Positions 49,226-60,466 of a stretch of DNA of 64,000 nucleotides are shown piece after piece. A model generated the notes under the pieces. It worked only from the letters and a program-made list of their open reading frames with translations, was not told the DNA's origin and ran no database searches. Numbering within the stretch: position 1 is the first letter of the stretch; each line of letters starts with the position of its first letter. Source of the DNA: Gelatoporia subvermispora B (taxonomy: Eukaryota; Basidiomycota; Agaricomycetes; Polyporales; Gelatoporiaceae); the NCBI GenBank assembly GCA_000320605.2, contig KB445804.1, forward strand, positions 736,895-800,894, written 5' to 3'. The translations under genes were made by a program, and so were the position numbers.

Positions 49226-49867
49226 CCCTCGTATAAGATAGGAGGACATAGATTACGAATTGGACGTTTGCCGCGGTGGACTTCCCACTCCAGGATTACA
49301 CGCACATCATCATCACTTACCACTCACCATGATCGTATACGACACGTATTGACCAACGTATCTTGACCCGGGATACCCCCTCCGCGACCGTGTATATCCA
49401 TCGCTTGACACCATCGTCTGCCGTGTTATTATGATATCCCATTCGACTTGCATCGTGCCCCGACATCCACTGTAGCGTTCCAGCCGTAACTTGCACTTAC
49501 ATATAATTTCGATCTATGGACTATTACTTCTAATACGTAGCTGCTGTAAGACTTCGTACATATGTAACAACCCATGCAGCCTACTGGAATTTGATCATCA
49601 CATCTCCTGCGTCCCGCGGTGTGGCCGCCGAGAATGCCGGAACGGACAGCCGCGCGATGTGGAGTTGGCGCCCCGCAATCGCGCAATATCTCAGTACCCC
49701 GCACGTGAGTCAAATATTCCGGATGGTGAGACTTGTCTCGAGTCTCGACAGCATTCCTCCCGTCCGACTCGTTCGTCCTCATCATCTGGGACCATACTTG
49801 AGCATATAACCCCAGCTGCTCGTTGCCCGTCGCTCGGCGTTGCTACGAGTTCAACGGTGCTCAGGAG
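49226..49867. other. intergenic, presumed promoter of the fusion gene
   Basis: No recognised feature. Several short open frames; the last of these overlaps the chosen start at 49868. Confidence 0.5.
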
Positions 49868-52800
49868 ATGTCGCCGCCACCCAAGTTTGTCCACGATCTG
49901 CCTACCCCGGATCCCGAGTCACCTTCGCTGTCTCGCCCGCGGCAGCCCTACCGTTTTTCTACTTTGTGTGCTACCGTAGACTCTCCCAATGGCGACCATA
50001 AGGACCAGCACGGAAGCTCCAGCGTGCCGATTTACCAGACTGCTACCTTCAAGGGCATTGGAGGACAGTATGACTACACCAGGAGTGGTAATCCGACCAG
50101 GACACACCTAGGTATGTCTCCTCTCATCGCCGGGGTGGCGAGTTCGGGATGATAGTACATGGTTAAGGTTTCCGATGAGTGTTGTAACTCAGTCATGACG
50201 GATACACAAATACTTTGGCTGATTAATGGCGTGCTTGTCTTCACCCTATCACACATTGCTCATTGCTTATTCTCCTAGAACACCACATCGCGAAGATATC
50301 CTCGGCCGAGCATGCGTTCGCTGTCTCGTCCGGCATGGCTGCCCTAGACGTGATCACCCGCATTCTGAAGCCGGGATGCGAAGTCATCGCGGGCGACGAT
50401 CTCTATGGAGGCACCAATCGCCTCCTCACGTACCTCAAGTCGCACATGGGTGTCACTGTCCATCACGTTGACACTACCGATGCCCCGACGATCTTGCCCT
50501 TCCTCAATCCCGGCAAGACTGCCATGATCCTTCTCGAGACACCTACGAACCCTCTTCTCAAGATCGTGGACATTGCCAGGATCAGTGCGATGGTCAAGGA
50601 GAGATGCGAGGATGCGGTTATTGTCGTCGACAATACCATGATGAGCCCGTACCTCCAGAGACCCCTTGAGCACGGGGCGGACATCGTCTATGACAGCGCG
50701 ACGAAGTATCTGAGTGGACACCATGATCTGATGGCTGGTGTTATCACTTGCAACCGCGACGACTTGGCGAAGGTATGCTTCAAGAGACGTTTGCGGATCA
50801 TACTGCTTACACTGTGATGCAGCAAATTGCTTTCACCATCAACTCCGTAGGCAACGGCCTCACGCCATTTGACTCATTCCTCCTCTTGCGTGGAACCAAG
50901 ACGCTGGCTATTCGTATGGATAGACAGCAGTCCACTGCGATGCATGTTGCTCAGATGCTTTCTCGCATGGGATTCGTCACGCATTACCCTGGTCTACCGA
51001 ACCATCCTGGCAAAGACATTCATGATCGAATTGCAGATGGTACGATTGCCATGTCACGCGACCAGGTTTAGTATTTCGTATTCACTATCTCGCATCACAG
51101 GTTATGGAGCGGTACTCTCCTTCGAGACAGGCGACAAGGAACTGAGCGAACGCATTGTTGGTGCTACGCGACTCTGGGGAATCAGTGTCAGTTTCGGCGC
51201 TGTGAACAGTCTCATCAGTATGCCTTGCGTGATGTCGTAAGCCTCAGTTCGCTTCTTCGTTTAAGCCCCTGGCTGATATGTCTGGTCTATAGTCACGCCT
51301 CCATTGACCCTGCTACTCGTGCTGCCCGCGGGCTACCGGAGGATCTCATCCGCCTTTGCGTCGGTATCGAGGACCCAGCCGATCTTTTGGATGACCTGCA
51401 GCATGCCCTAGTTGAGACTGGTGCTATCACGTTGGCTGCGGACGACTATATTCGTATTCCCAACACCATCAACAAGGCCGTAGAAAAGTTGGCTCTCGGC
51501 GACAGGATTAATTCTGACAGGACCCGTGAGAATCGGGAATGGTTTGTGAGTGCACCGGGCAAGGTCATTCTGTTTGGAGAACATGCGGTAGTACACGGGG
51601 TGGTATGTTTGTCATATCGTCTACAGTCCTCGTTGTCTGACGATACGCGCAGACCGCCGTTGCAGCATCCGTGGATCTACGTTGCTACGCCCTCACGTCT
51701 TCTCGGCACGACAAGAAAGTGTCCGTTCACTTCCCAGACCTAGACAACTATCAGCACGAGTGGGATATCGACGATCTTCCTTGGGATGTAGTGACCTCCA
51801 TCCCTGCCGGCGAAGAGCATCCAGACACGTTGGACCAGAAGCTCATTGACGCTATCAACACACGGGTTCTCCCCCCTGCAGATCAGGTACCCCGAAGTGC
51901 GAACAACGCCTCCTTGGCGTTCCTCTATCTGTACATGACCATCGCTCACGGAGCGGAGAGGTAAGTACCCCGATCCATCCGGAGGGTCGATGTCCTAACC
52001 CATCGTGCTTTGGCATGTCAGACCTTCATTCCACATCGTCACCCGGTCCACCCTCCCGGTCAGCGCTGGCCTTGGTTCCTCTGCCTCATTCTCCGTTTGT
52101 GTTGCGACCACATTACTACTCCTGACCAAACGCATCGCACTTCCGCCATTCCCTCCGCGAACTCGTGAATCGGCGGAGCCTGGAGATCCTGGTCATCTGC
52201 ATATTACCCACCACGGACGGCGCGCAATCACTCAAGAGACTGCTACGGAAGTGAATCGTTGGGCGTTCATCGCAGAAAAGGTTTTGCACGGCAACCCCAG
52301 TGGTGTAGACAACTCAGTCGCAGTATTTGGTGGTGCGTTGGCGTACACACGATCAGGGTTCAGTAGAAAGAGTGGCATGGAACAGATCCAAGGGTAAGGT
52401 AACATTTTCCATGAAGAGAACGTGCGAACTAATATCCCCGTTTCAGATTTAAGTCTTTGAGGTTCTTGCTGACGAACTCGAAGGTTCCTCGAGATACGAA
52501 GCGCTTGGTTGCAGGTGTTGCTCAGATGAAGATGCAGGTATGGCCCTCCAGTCGTGTACGATACTATCCCTGCGATTCTGACTAGTGTGCTCAGGATCCA
52601 GAAGTCGTTGAGAAGTTGCTTGACGCCATTCAAACCATTAGCGACGAAGCCCGTAGAGCCCTCGCTGACCCCGAGCTGTCGCGAGAGTCGCTTCTTTCTG
52701 CTCTTTCTGTGAGAATAGTCCCCGAGGATGAAGTGGCTATTTGCTGATTTCCGCCTGTAGGCTCTCATTAACGAGAACCATGCACATCTCGTAGCGCTAG

Positions 52801-53276
52801 GTGTTTCCCACCCCGCTCTAGAGGCGATCAAGGCCTTAGCTGGTTCGGATCCTTACAATTTGAGCACAAAGCTTACGGGTGCAGGTGGTGGCGGCTGTGC
52901 TGTGACTCTGGTGCCAGATGGTATACACCGTTTCAACTTACACGTGATGGGCTCACTAACGATCTGCCAATGACTAGATTTCCAAGAGACCGTCCTAGAC
53001 ACTCTCGTTGCTGCTCTCCGCAACGAGAACTTCCAGCCCTACCTCACTGCCGTCGGTGGTTCTGGTCTGGGGATCTTGTCTCCCTATGACCATGGGCTTC
53101 CAGCTCGTAACGGCCAGGTTCCTGGTCCGATGACACCACCAGAGACCCCTGCGGAAGAACTCGCTGCGGCTGACGATGCGCAGGGCCCTGCTTCTTTGCT
53201 GACACATTTCGAGAACGTGACCCTTGCACAGCTCCCCACGTGGGCAGAGGAGAGGGGAAGGTGGTTGTATGTTTGA
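49868..53276 (+). CDS. cystathionine beta-lyase-type enzyme fused to mevalonate kinase
   Basis: Eleven exons: 49868-50111, 50279-50772, 50823-51039, 51101-51236, 51293-51602, 51653-51960, 52022-52393, 52447-52537, 52595-52708, 52761-52920, 52978-53276; 914 residues in one frame. Residues about 25-420 are a PLP-dependent Cys/Met-metabolism enzyme, cystathionine beta-lyase type. Motifs: YDYTRSGNPTR, SSGMAALDV, and the PLP lysine in DSATKYLSGHHD. Residues about 465-914 are a GHMP kinase of the mevalonate kinase family, which phosphorylates mevalonate in sterol/isoprenoid synthesis. Motifs: APGKVILFGEHAVVHG, PVSAGLGSSASF, and LTGAGGGGCAVTL. Exon 51293-51602 contains the end of the lyase, a roughly 45-residue linker and the start of the kinase, with no stop and no Met before the kinase domain. 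Both domains appear complete. Two separate transcripts cannot be excluded without RNA data. Confidence 0.9.
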
Positions 53277-53431
53277 TCTAGATACAGATCGTCGTCGCCG
53301 TTGGCGCATGGTATACAAATGTTCATTCGATGCTACGCTATGTTGTCCCCAAAGACCGCGCCTCTGTCCGTCACTGAGCCGGTGAGACCTAGTTAATGAC
53401 AGTCAGCGTTGCATCAAGCTACAAGTGACCA

Positions 53432-54308
53432 TCATACATATATCATTGAGGGATATTTGTACAAGACCAAATCTGGAGCACTCGCTTCCATGGGGTTACC
53501 CACGAACTGCAATTTGATTGTATTCCGTTCCAGCAAACTGGCAAAGATTGTCTTCGCAACGTCCTCTGTGCGTGCTCCCAGTTGATGCTCGTCCATGATT
53601 CCTCCCGCGGAGCACACCTGCACACGCGTTGTACGTGTCCAGTCCGCTTGCAACACACTGGCGAGAGCCCTGATCTCCAGGTTTTCCCATATTCGCTTTT
53701 TCCCGAAATTCTGCGGGTAGATGAGATGAAAGGGTGTGTATTCACGAAGCGCGGTTGTACGATCTCGCCGAAGACCCTCGCTGCCATTGCGAGTTGCGAG
53801 AGTAACCCTAGGATGCCCAGGGCCGGCAGCCCCGCTGGGCACGGTTCGATGAGCCGCACGTGACGTAGTCAGACGTCTACGGTGCAGTTAGTCACACCGT
53901 TGAACGAGAAAGTAAGAGTGCCGCCTACGCACCAACATTGGGATTCGTCCACCCCGTCACGTCTAGGCTAACTTCTCGCAATGAAGGCAACAGTACAACA
54001 TACATTGCACCTTCAGCAGGATCCTTGCTATACACGCGGATTCGAGCGAAATGCGTCCAGTGCGGAAGAGACGCTCGACAGAGTTCCGGCGCGAATGTGC
54101 TATGCATGCTACCCACGAGCAGCCATGTGACAAAGGGGAAAGCATCACAGTGAGATCATCGGCTCCGACCATCTGGTTTCACGGGGGCGATAACCTCGAG
54201 AGCGGGTTGGGGACCTGAGTAAATGCCTCTAGATGCTTGTTCACACCACGGTCAAAACGGTGACGGGCGTCTGGCAGATTGAACGGAGTCGAGCTCATCT
54301 TATGTTAG
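53432..54308 (-). CDS. unidentified multi-exon gene or gene remnant
   Basis: Coding-like segments on the minus strand: a start near 54300 (MSSTPFNLPDARHRFDRGV), a middle segment about 53935-54120 (HWTHFARIRVYSKDPAEGA, then VLLPSLREVSLDVTG) ending in a GTGCGT donor, and a last segment ending at 53432 (LEIRALASVLQADWTRTT, ARTEDVAKTIFASLLERN). The middle piece has the feel of a leucine-rich/F-box-type protein, but I cannot assign a family, and the exons do not all join cleanly. It may be decayed. Confidence 0.3.
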
Positions 54309-57255
54309 TGCACTGGTTGGCGACTATTGCCTCGGAAAATCCAATTGTGTAAAAAGCAACGCGGAATTTGCCACACGTACACTTTATCGTACACTATTTA
54401 GAATTCGATGTACCGTGCACTGCGTGCTGTAACATGTTGTGTTGGCCCGGGTATGAGACTCGATTCCTATCACTCCTACATCCCTGAAATCAACGAATGT
54501 TGGGCTTATCACCATAGTTTGTTGGCTGCAAGGCGACAGTGCCAGCATGTTGACGTGGTTCGTGAGGATCGCTGAAGATGATGGAGATGGATATCATCTC
54601 GCCGGCATTGTTGACAGCTTCGCGCAGGTGTTCCCGCGAGTTATATCCAGCAAGGAGCGCGGATGTGAGCACTTATATCAAGAATTAGACATTTTTAGAG
54701 CGAGGAATTTCGAAACCTCACATTTGGGAAGCATAAAATATAGCGCCATGTAGACAAGTGTATTTGACATCAGTGCAAACTGCTCACGGCGATAACTAAG
54801 TACTTGTGCTCTCCATTTCAGGGGGAGGTTGCTTACTGTGGTCAAGCACGCAATCGAGAAAGTACTACATTGCATCTGAGTACATAGTTGTACCATTTCA
54901 AAAAGAGACACACCTGGTCAAGATAGCAATGCTCACACCATACACGGAAATTGCCCGAATAACTGTGTCAGTACTAACATGGACGTCGTCTATGAGGGAA
55001 AAGTCACGACAAAGAGATGTGCCACATACGCTCTAATTCCAGTCTTCAGGTTATGTAAGAGAACTGCGAGGGTGGAGGATAACAGGATGTCGGAGACTAC
55101 ATCACAGCCGAGGGCAACAAATACAAGCCACTTAAAAAGGACTGGTGTTCACGCTCTAGAATGGTAGAATACGAGATGCTTACGTAGGTCGGATTCACCA
55201 AGTCGACCCTATAGCAATTGTCAATGTGTGAGTGAAGGTACGTAAGTACAATCAAGTCCTGTCGTCACTGACTCTTGCGCCGACAAGACTGTTATACACA
55301 TCAGATAGATCCATTCATTGCATCACTCCATCGCAAACATGCTCACCAATAGTACTAGCTAACAACAAGTGGCAGCCGTCGTCCATATACTCATGAGCAA
55401 GTGACACGAGCACATAGCATTTATTTAGCCTACCGGCGGACATCACAATACTGAGCAGCTACGCAGTAATGCACAGATCGTGAGCATATCATTGTTTTTC
55501 GCTGTGGAATCACTCACAGGCGGCATCATGAGGTACCAATTCTTTCCGCTTACTGGGTCCAATGTTTGAGTCCGAATGATGTTCCGACTTCGTGGTCAAG
55601 GTGTATAGTGCTTACGTTTCATGACTCGAATGAGAAACAGGCTGTGGCATAGATGATGCATTTATGTGCTGATGTGCTGGCGTTTCAATGTGCATACGCA
55701 CCATCGGACTATGAAAGCTATTATCCCCTTAATATCTAGCGTATATGATCAACGCAGGTGCAACCAAATTCTAAGCACGGACCGCTGTGAGAATCTGAGC
55801 CTATGATTCGGTGATTTCATGAATAAGTGTCACATTGACGACATTAGGATCATACCGGGACACTCCTTCAGGCAGGTTCTAGGTAAGGCTCGGCATTCGA
55901 GTAGCGTTCGCGGTACCTACCAGATAGACGCATTGATGACGTTACCGAAATCGACAATAGCATATGTGTAGGCCATGTGCATTATGAACGCCTGATGCAG
56001 GGTGTTCAAACCCCTATGAACATCAGCCATGCAGCATGGCTGTGTCAAAACGTCACATGGAACTCACCACAAAACCGCAACCTAGATGATCACAGAGTAA
56101 GCATCGCCAATACCTTCCATCACAGCTATCCCGTGTACCGTGAGCCGAATAAATGCAGGATCTTTTTCACTGAGGCTAAAGTAATTGAAGGATTGAAGGC
56201 TTATGACGCCGTACAACCTGCGGAGCTCCATCAGATTAACGAGACGAGAACCACAGACAGAATCACGCCATACAGCGCCGAAAACATAGCGCCTGCATAT
56301 GAGTCAATATAAAGGACAGGAAGTCGAGGCTAATGCATCGTTTCGAACTCGCCTAGCAACGTAGCTCCAGCAACTGTAGAAACTGAGGTATCGAGTGACA
56401 TCTTGGTGATATTACAGGAGCACCGCGAGGCGTTCGAGATGACAGCGGTAGACTGGAGGCGTATAACGGTCCGGCTTCGCCTTTGTCGAGATCAAAACAC
56501 AGTAGGGATTTATTCTGATGAATTTATTGTCGGGGTAGTATCGTGCGGAGATGGCAGACTGCCAGTCCTCTGAGAGGTGCCGTTGCGGTCTGTGCAACTA
56601 TAGGGTAAACCTGCCTCGTTATAGCCGCAGAGGCCTGCAAAAAACGTCGCAATGCATCTATCAGTATTCTGATAGATCAGATGTCGAGGGGGGGACCGTT
56701 AAACTGTTTGCGCGACCGCGATAGATGGGCAGATCGTAGGCAATATTAGGTGATCAGCGCTTTACTTGATTGGGAGCCATTGGTCCCAACGAATGATAAT
56801 GAGCTAAAAGCACTCAGTCCTAAGTCTCGGAGGTCGCAGTAGTAATTATACGGCTGAATCATAGAGCTAGTGTCTGCACAGGAGGCCAGAATATATTTTG
56901 CAGGAGCCAGTGTGGTCGACAAGTGCTCCCCACGCCACCAATGGCCAACTTGCGGTCCTGACAGATAGACAGATCTTCTCAGAGAGAAGCGATAGCGCAA
57001 TATAGCGCAGAAAGTATTGTTACTAATTGCAATAAAGGACTGTGAAGAAATATCCTGCGCCTGCTTGTCGGATAATGCGGTGGTGAGGTCGACTTGTGCT
57101 TAAGTTAGGTCAGTGCAACGGCCTCGCCACATGCGCGTCAAAGGTAATATTCACACGGGGTCCCATACTGAAGTACTGACGCGTCGCGTCGGTTCCAGCG
57201 CTACAGGCTCAAGCTCTCTCTAGCATCGTGTTCCACCACCACTCTCCGCATCATA
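54309..57255. other. gene-poor stretch, about 3 kb
   Basis: Only short open frames (60-111 codons) scattered over both strands, none with a recognisable domain or splice pattern. Base composition is more A/T than the flanks. No terminal repeats or transposase remnants recognised. The last 100 bp should hold the Sem1 promoter. Confidence 0.45.
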
Positions 57256-57690
57256 ATGTCCTCCACCGCATCGAGCTCGAAAGCCACAGAGACCAAGACC
57301 ATCTCCTCAACGAAGGAGGAAGATTCTCAACCTCATCTCGGTGTTCTAGAGGAGGATGACGAATTCGAGGAGTTCGAGGTAGCAGGTGCATACGCTCTGG
57401 CTTCCCCACGCATACGGTTCTGATCGTGTTTGTCTCTGGATGTAGACTGGGACGACTCGCAAACAGATCTGGCCCATCTGGGAGGCGCAGCGCCAGGTGC
57501 GGCGAAGTCGGGTGGCGACAAACTGTGGGAGGACAACTGGGACGATGATGACATTGAGGACGACTTCAGCGTGCAGCTGAGGTGCGTCTCTGACTAGCTA
57601 TAATCTACAATGTCGCTGATAAGGATATACAGGTCCGAATTGGCGAAGAAAGGGAACGGCGGCAACGGCGTCGAGACGATGCAGCACTAG
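57256..57690 (+). CDS. sem1: Sem1/DSS1 (Rpn15) family acidic protein
   Basis: Small disordered acidic subunit of the 26S proteasome lid, also found in TREX-2 and with BRCA2-type proteins. Exons 57256-57385, 57446-57581, 57633-57690 join in phase to 107 residues, longer than yeast Sem1 owing to a Ser/Thr-rich start and a Gly-rich insert between the two acidic motifs. Signature motifs: EEDDEFEEFEVADWDD and LWEDNWDDDDIEDDFSVQL, the two Trp-containing acidic patches that bind partners. The helical tail (RSELAKKGNG) is short. The family call is firm. Confidence 0.93.
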
Positions 57691-58063
57691 TACTCTGGCT
57701 TCTCTCGAACGGTCACACCATTTCGTATATGCAGCCCCGAAAGGTCTCTACCGTTGTGTATTATCTTGCTCTGGACTTTCAACACGCATCATTCCCGGAA
57801 CATCACAGCGTGCTCCCTTCGACCGCAAGATGAACAACGCCGCAACAGACAGGACTTGATACGAAACGCCTCGCATTTTCAGGATATCATTAGCGGCCGA
57901 GGCCGGCCGACAGTACAGAACAAGATCGTGAGCTACATTACTAAATCCACAGCAATACACATGAAGGGCTCGTGAGTGTCGTGAGGTGCAAACCAACCAA
58001 CCCAAATGCCCATAAATAACAGGTACGAAACGGCCCCGAAGGTACGTTGTCCCGTTGTGACGA
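57691..58063. other. convergent 3' intergenic region
   Basis: Between the stops of Sem1 (+) and the MFS permease (-). Nothing recognised apart from presumed 3' UTRs. Confidence 0.5.
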
Positions 58064-60466
58064 TTACACAACAATCTTCTCGTCCTTCTCGGACAGCACC
58101 GGGTCGGAGGTTGTCGACCACGTCTCGGTATCGCGAAGGCCCATTTGAGCGGTATCGTAGCCGTTTGCTTCCAAGTACGCACGGAACTGGTGGGCAGCGC
58201 TGTCAGACAGGCCACAAAGCGAAACGTGGACTGCTTTACCTCCCTGTCCTCCTTATCCATACCATCGTGGGAGAGGGGGCGGATGAAGAAAAATGTGATG
58301 AGAGCACTGAGTAGCGCCAAACCTACAATGGCAGAACGTGATGGTGAATAGACCGTTAGGCAAGAGTTTGGGCCACACATACCGCTCCCAATCCAGAAAG
58401 GTCCGGTATTACCCCTGGTGGTATCCGCTCCACCAAAGTCTGTTGAGAGGCAATCAGTCGAGTCCTGCATGTGGATACCTAGCACATGCTATACCTGCGA
58501 TGATCGGCTTGAAAGCTGTCAAGTTGATTATGAGTAAGAGGAAGAATGAAGGACAATGTGATTGACATACCCCAAGTTCCAACGAATGCACCGATCTTAC
58601 CGACAGCGGCGGCAATACCGTAGAACTGTCCACGAACTGCAGTGGGACCGGACTTCGCGGCGAGCATTCCAAGACAATTGCCAGGGCCTGGGTGCCATCG
58701 GAATAAGTTGGCGAATCCTGTTCAGACGCATTGCAACGCACCAAGCTCGCCGAAGCTCAGGAAGATGCCGTATAGCACAGCGAACCCGGCGATGTGATTG
58801 GTCAAGCTGCAGAAAAGCTGTGAATCTTATACGCTCAATGGCTCAGGCTATGGATGCGCTTACGTCTTGTAGAGGCCGCTCATGATGAAGCCGAAAATTG
58901 CCTGCAAGACGAGACCAGTGATCTAGACCGCAACCATCAGCGGGCTGCAAAGGAAATTGTATAAGCACTTCTGACCATCGTGTACTTAGGCCCGAGATAG
59001 TCGACAACAAATGCGCCTCCGATAGTACCGGGCATGTAGAACAGGCTGGGTGGACAAGATCAGTACGCGTCAGGTTGCTACTACTGGCTGTACTCACTTG
59101 ATAACCACACCCCACCCGAAGACAACAGTGAGAGCTGCACTGTTACCAGTGATGCTGTGAGAAACCTATCAGTAGGCGGCGCCACAACATAGAAGGTTTG
59201 TATATACTTGTTCACGACAGTCGAAGAGTATATACCGAACTGTGGCGGTGGCACATCAGCAATTGATATTAGAACAGGGGAAACCCAACGATAGCTACCG
59301 GGTAGGTAATGAAGTCGTAGATGAACCATGTCAAAGAGATGGCCGAAAGGCTGACCCAGTAGCGACGGATGATAAGCCAGTACGGGACTTTAGCGTTCGC
59401 CATCGAATCTCGCTTGAACCGCGTGGGTTCCTCCATGCGCAGTCGCCAAATAAAGACAGCGACAGCAGGGATGACACCCAGACCGAGTGATAGACGCCAC
59501 ACAGCACGGAGGTGATTCTCGCCGAAGCTAAGTTGCTGCGCATTAGGCCAAATGCATTGATCCGAGCTAGGGAAACTCACATCCAGAACAGCACCAGTGG
59601 GACGAAAGAGGACACGACGAAACCAAAGTCAATCATGGAGTCTGCGTGTTGTCATATTGTCAGTATAATTCATCATCTGTCTCTGTTTTTCGTTGGTGCT
59701 TACTCGTCGCGAGAGCGAACCAGCGGTGTTGAGCGTTCTTGCTGATGCCAGGCTCCTCCGATTGTTCCGAGGCGGCCACGGAACCACATGGGTACTCCGC
59801 ACCAACGCCAATACCAAGGAGGAATCTGAGATAGAATAAGACCCGTGAAGCAGTGGGCGCTGTAAAAGTGCGTACCGCATTGCACTCAGCATAGAGAGCA
59901 TGCCGCCAATGCTGTGGTGCGCGCCCGACGACGCAGCCGAGAGACCAGAGAACAGTGCGACAATGCCGGCAGCCAGCATCTGCGCGCGCTGTTAGAACAG
60001 TATGAGACGGCAGAATCAGAAACGTGCCATTCCGAATTTTCGACCCAGCCTGTCCGAGAGGTAGCCGAAAACAAGCATGCCGACGACAGTACCGGCAAAG
60101 GTAAGACTGGACAGCGTCGTGCTGTAGTTGTGCTTGTCGACTTCGTCTGCGCCATAGATGCGAGTCAAGACTAGATAAGAGTCGCGTGAGCCTTCGCACG
60201 TCTGCTACATAGAGCGGGATACCGACGCGTGTTTACTATTATGCTCAAGTCAGTGCATATAGTCGCGAAAAGTGCTCTCTGCTACACACCATCTCCAATA
60301 ACACCATTCGCATAACCGTCAGAGAATAGAGCGGTTCCACACCTGCGCAGTCGGTGAGCTCTGACCGGTGAGATAAGATAGAGGACGCGACGTACGCAAA
60401 GATCAAGGAGACCTGAGAAAAGCGTGGTTTCCTTGCGACCTCGGACATATTTTCTAGAATTGACAC
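58064..60466 (-). CDS. MFS permease, Git1/phosphate-transporter type
   Basis: Twelve-helix major facilitator, probably for glycerophosphodiesters or phosphate at the plasma membrane. Start at 60466 (MSILENMSEV) or 60448; stop TAA 58064-58066. First exons: 60396-60466, 60290-60342, 60227-60235 (9 nt) and from 60170 downward, in phase. They read ACGTALFSDGYANGVIGDVN, then LLTRIYGAD. Motifs: YLSDRLGRK in the loop 2-3 (MFS signature), GIGVGAEYPCGS in helix 4 and ISLTWFIYDFITYPFGIYSS in helix 7. A hydrophilic tail ends DPVLSEKDEKIVV. The helix-4 G-x-EYPCGS pattern is closer to glycerophosphoinositol permeases than to Pho84 (G-x-DYP), so I favour Git1-like. One intron near 60040 seems to use a GC donor. 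Downstream exons were traced less exactly. Confidence 0.83.
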
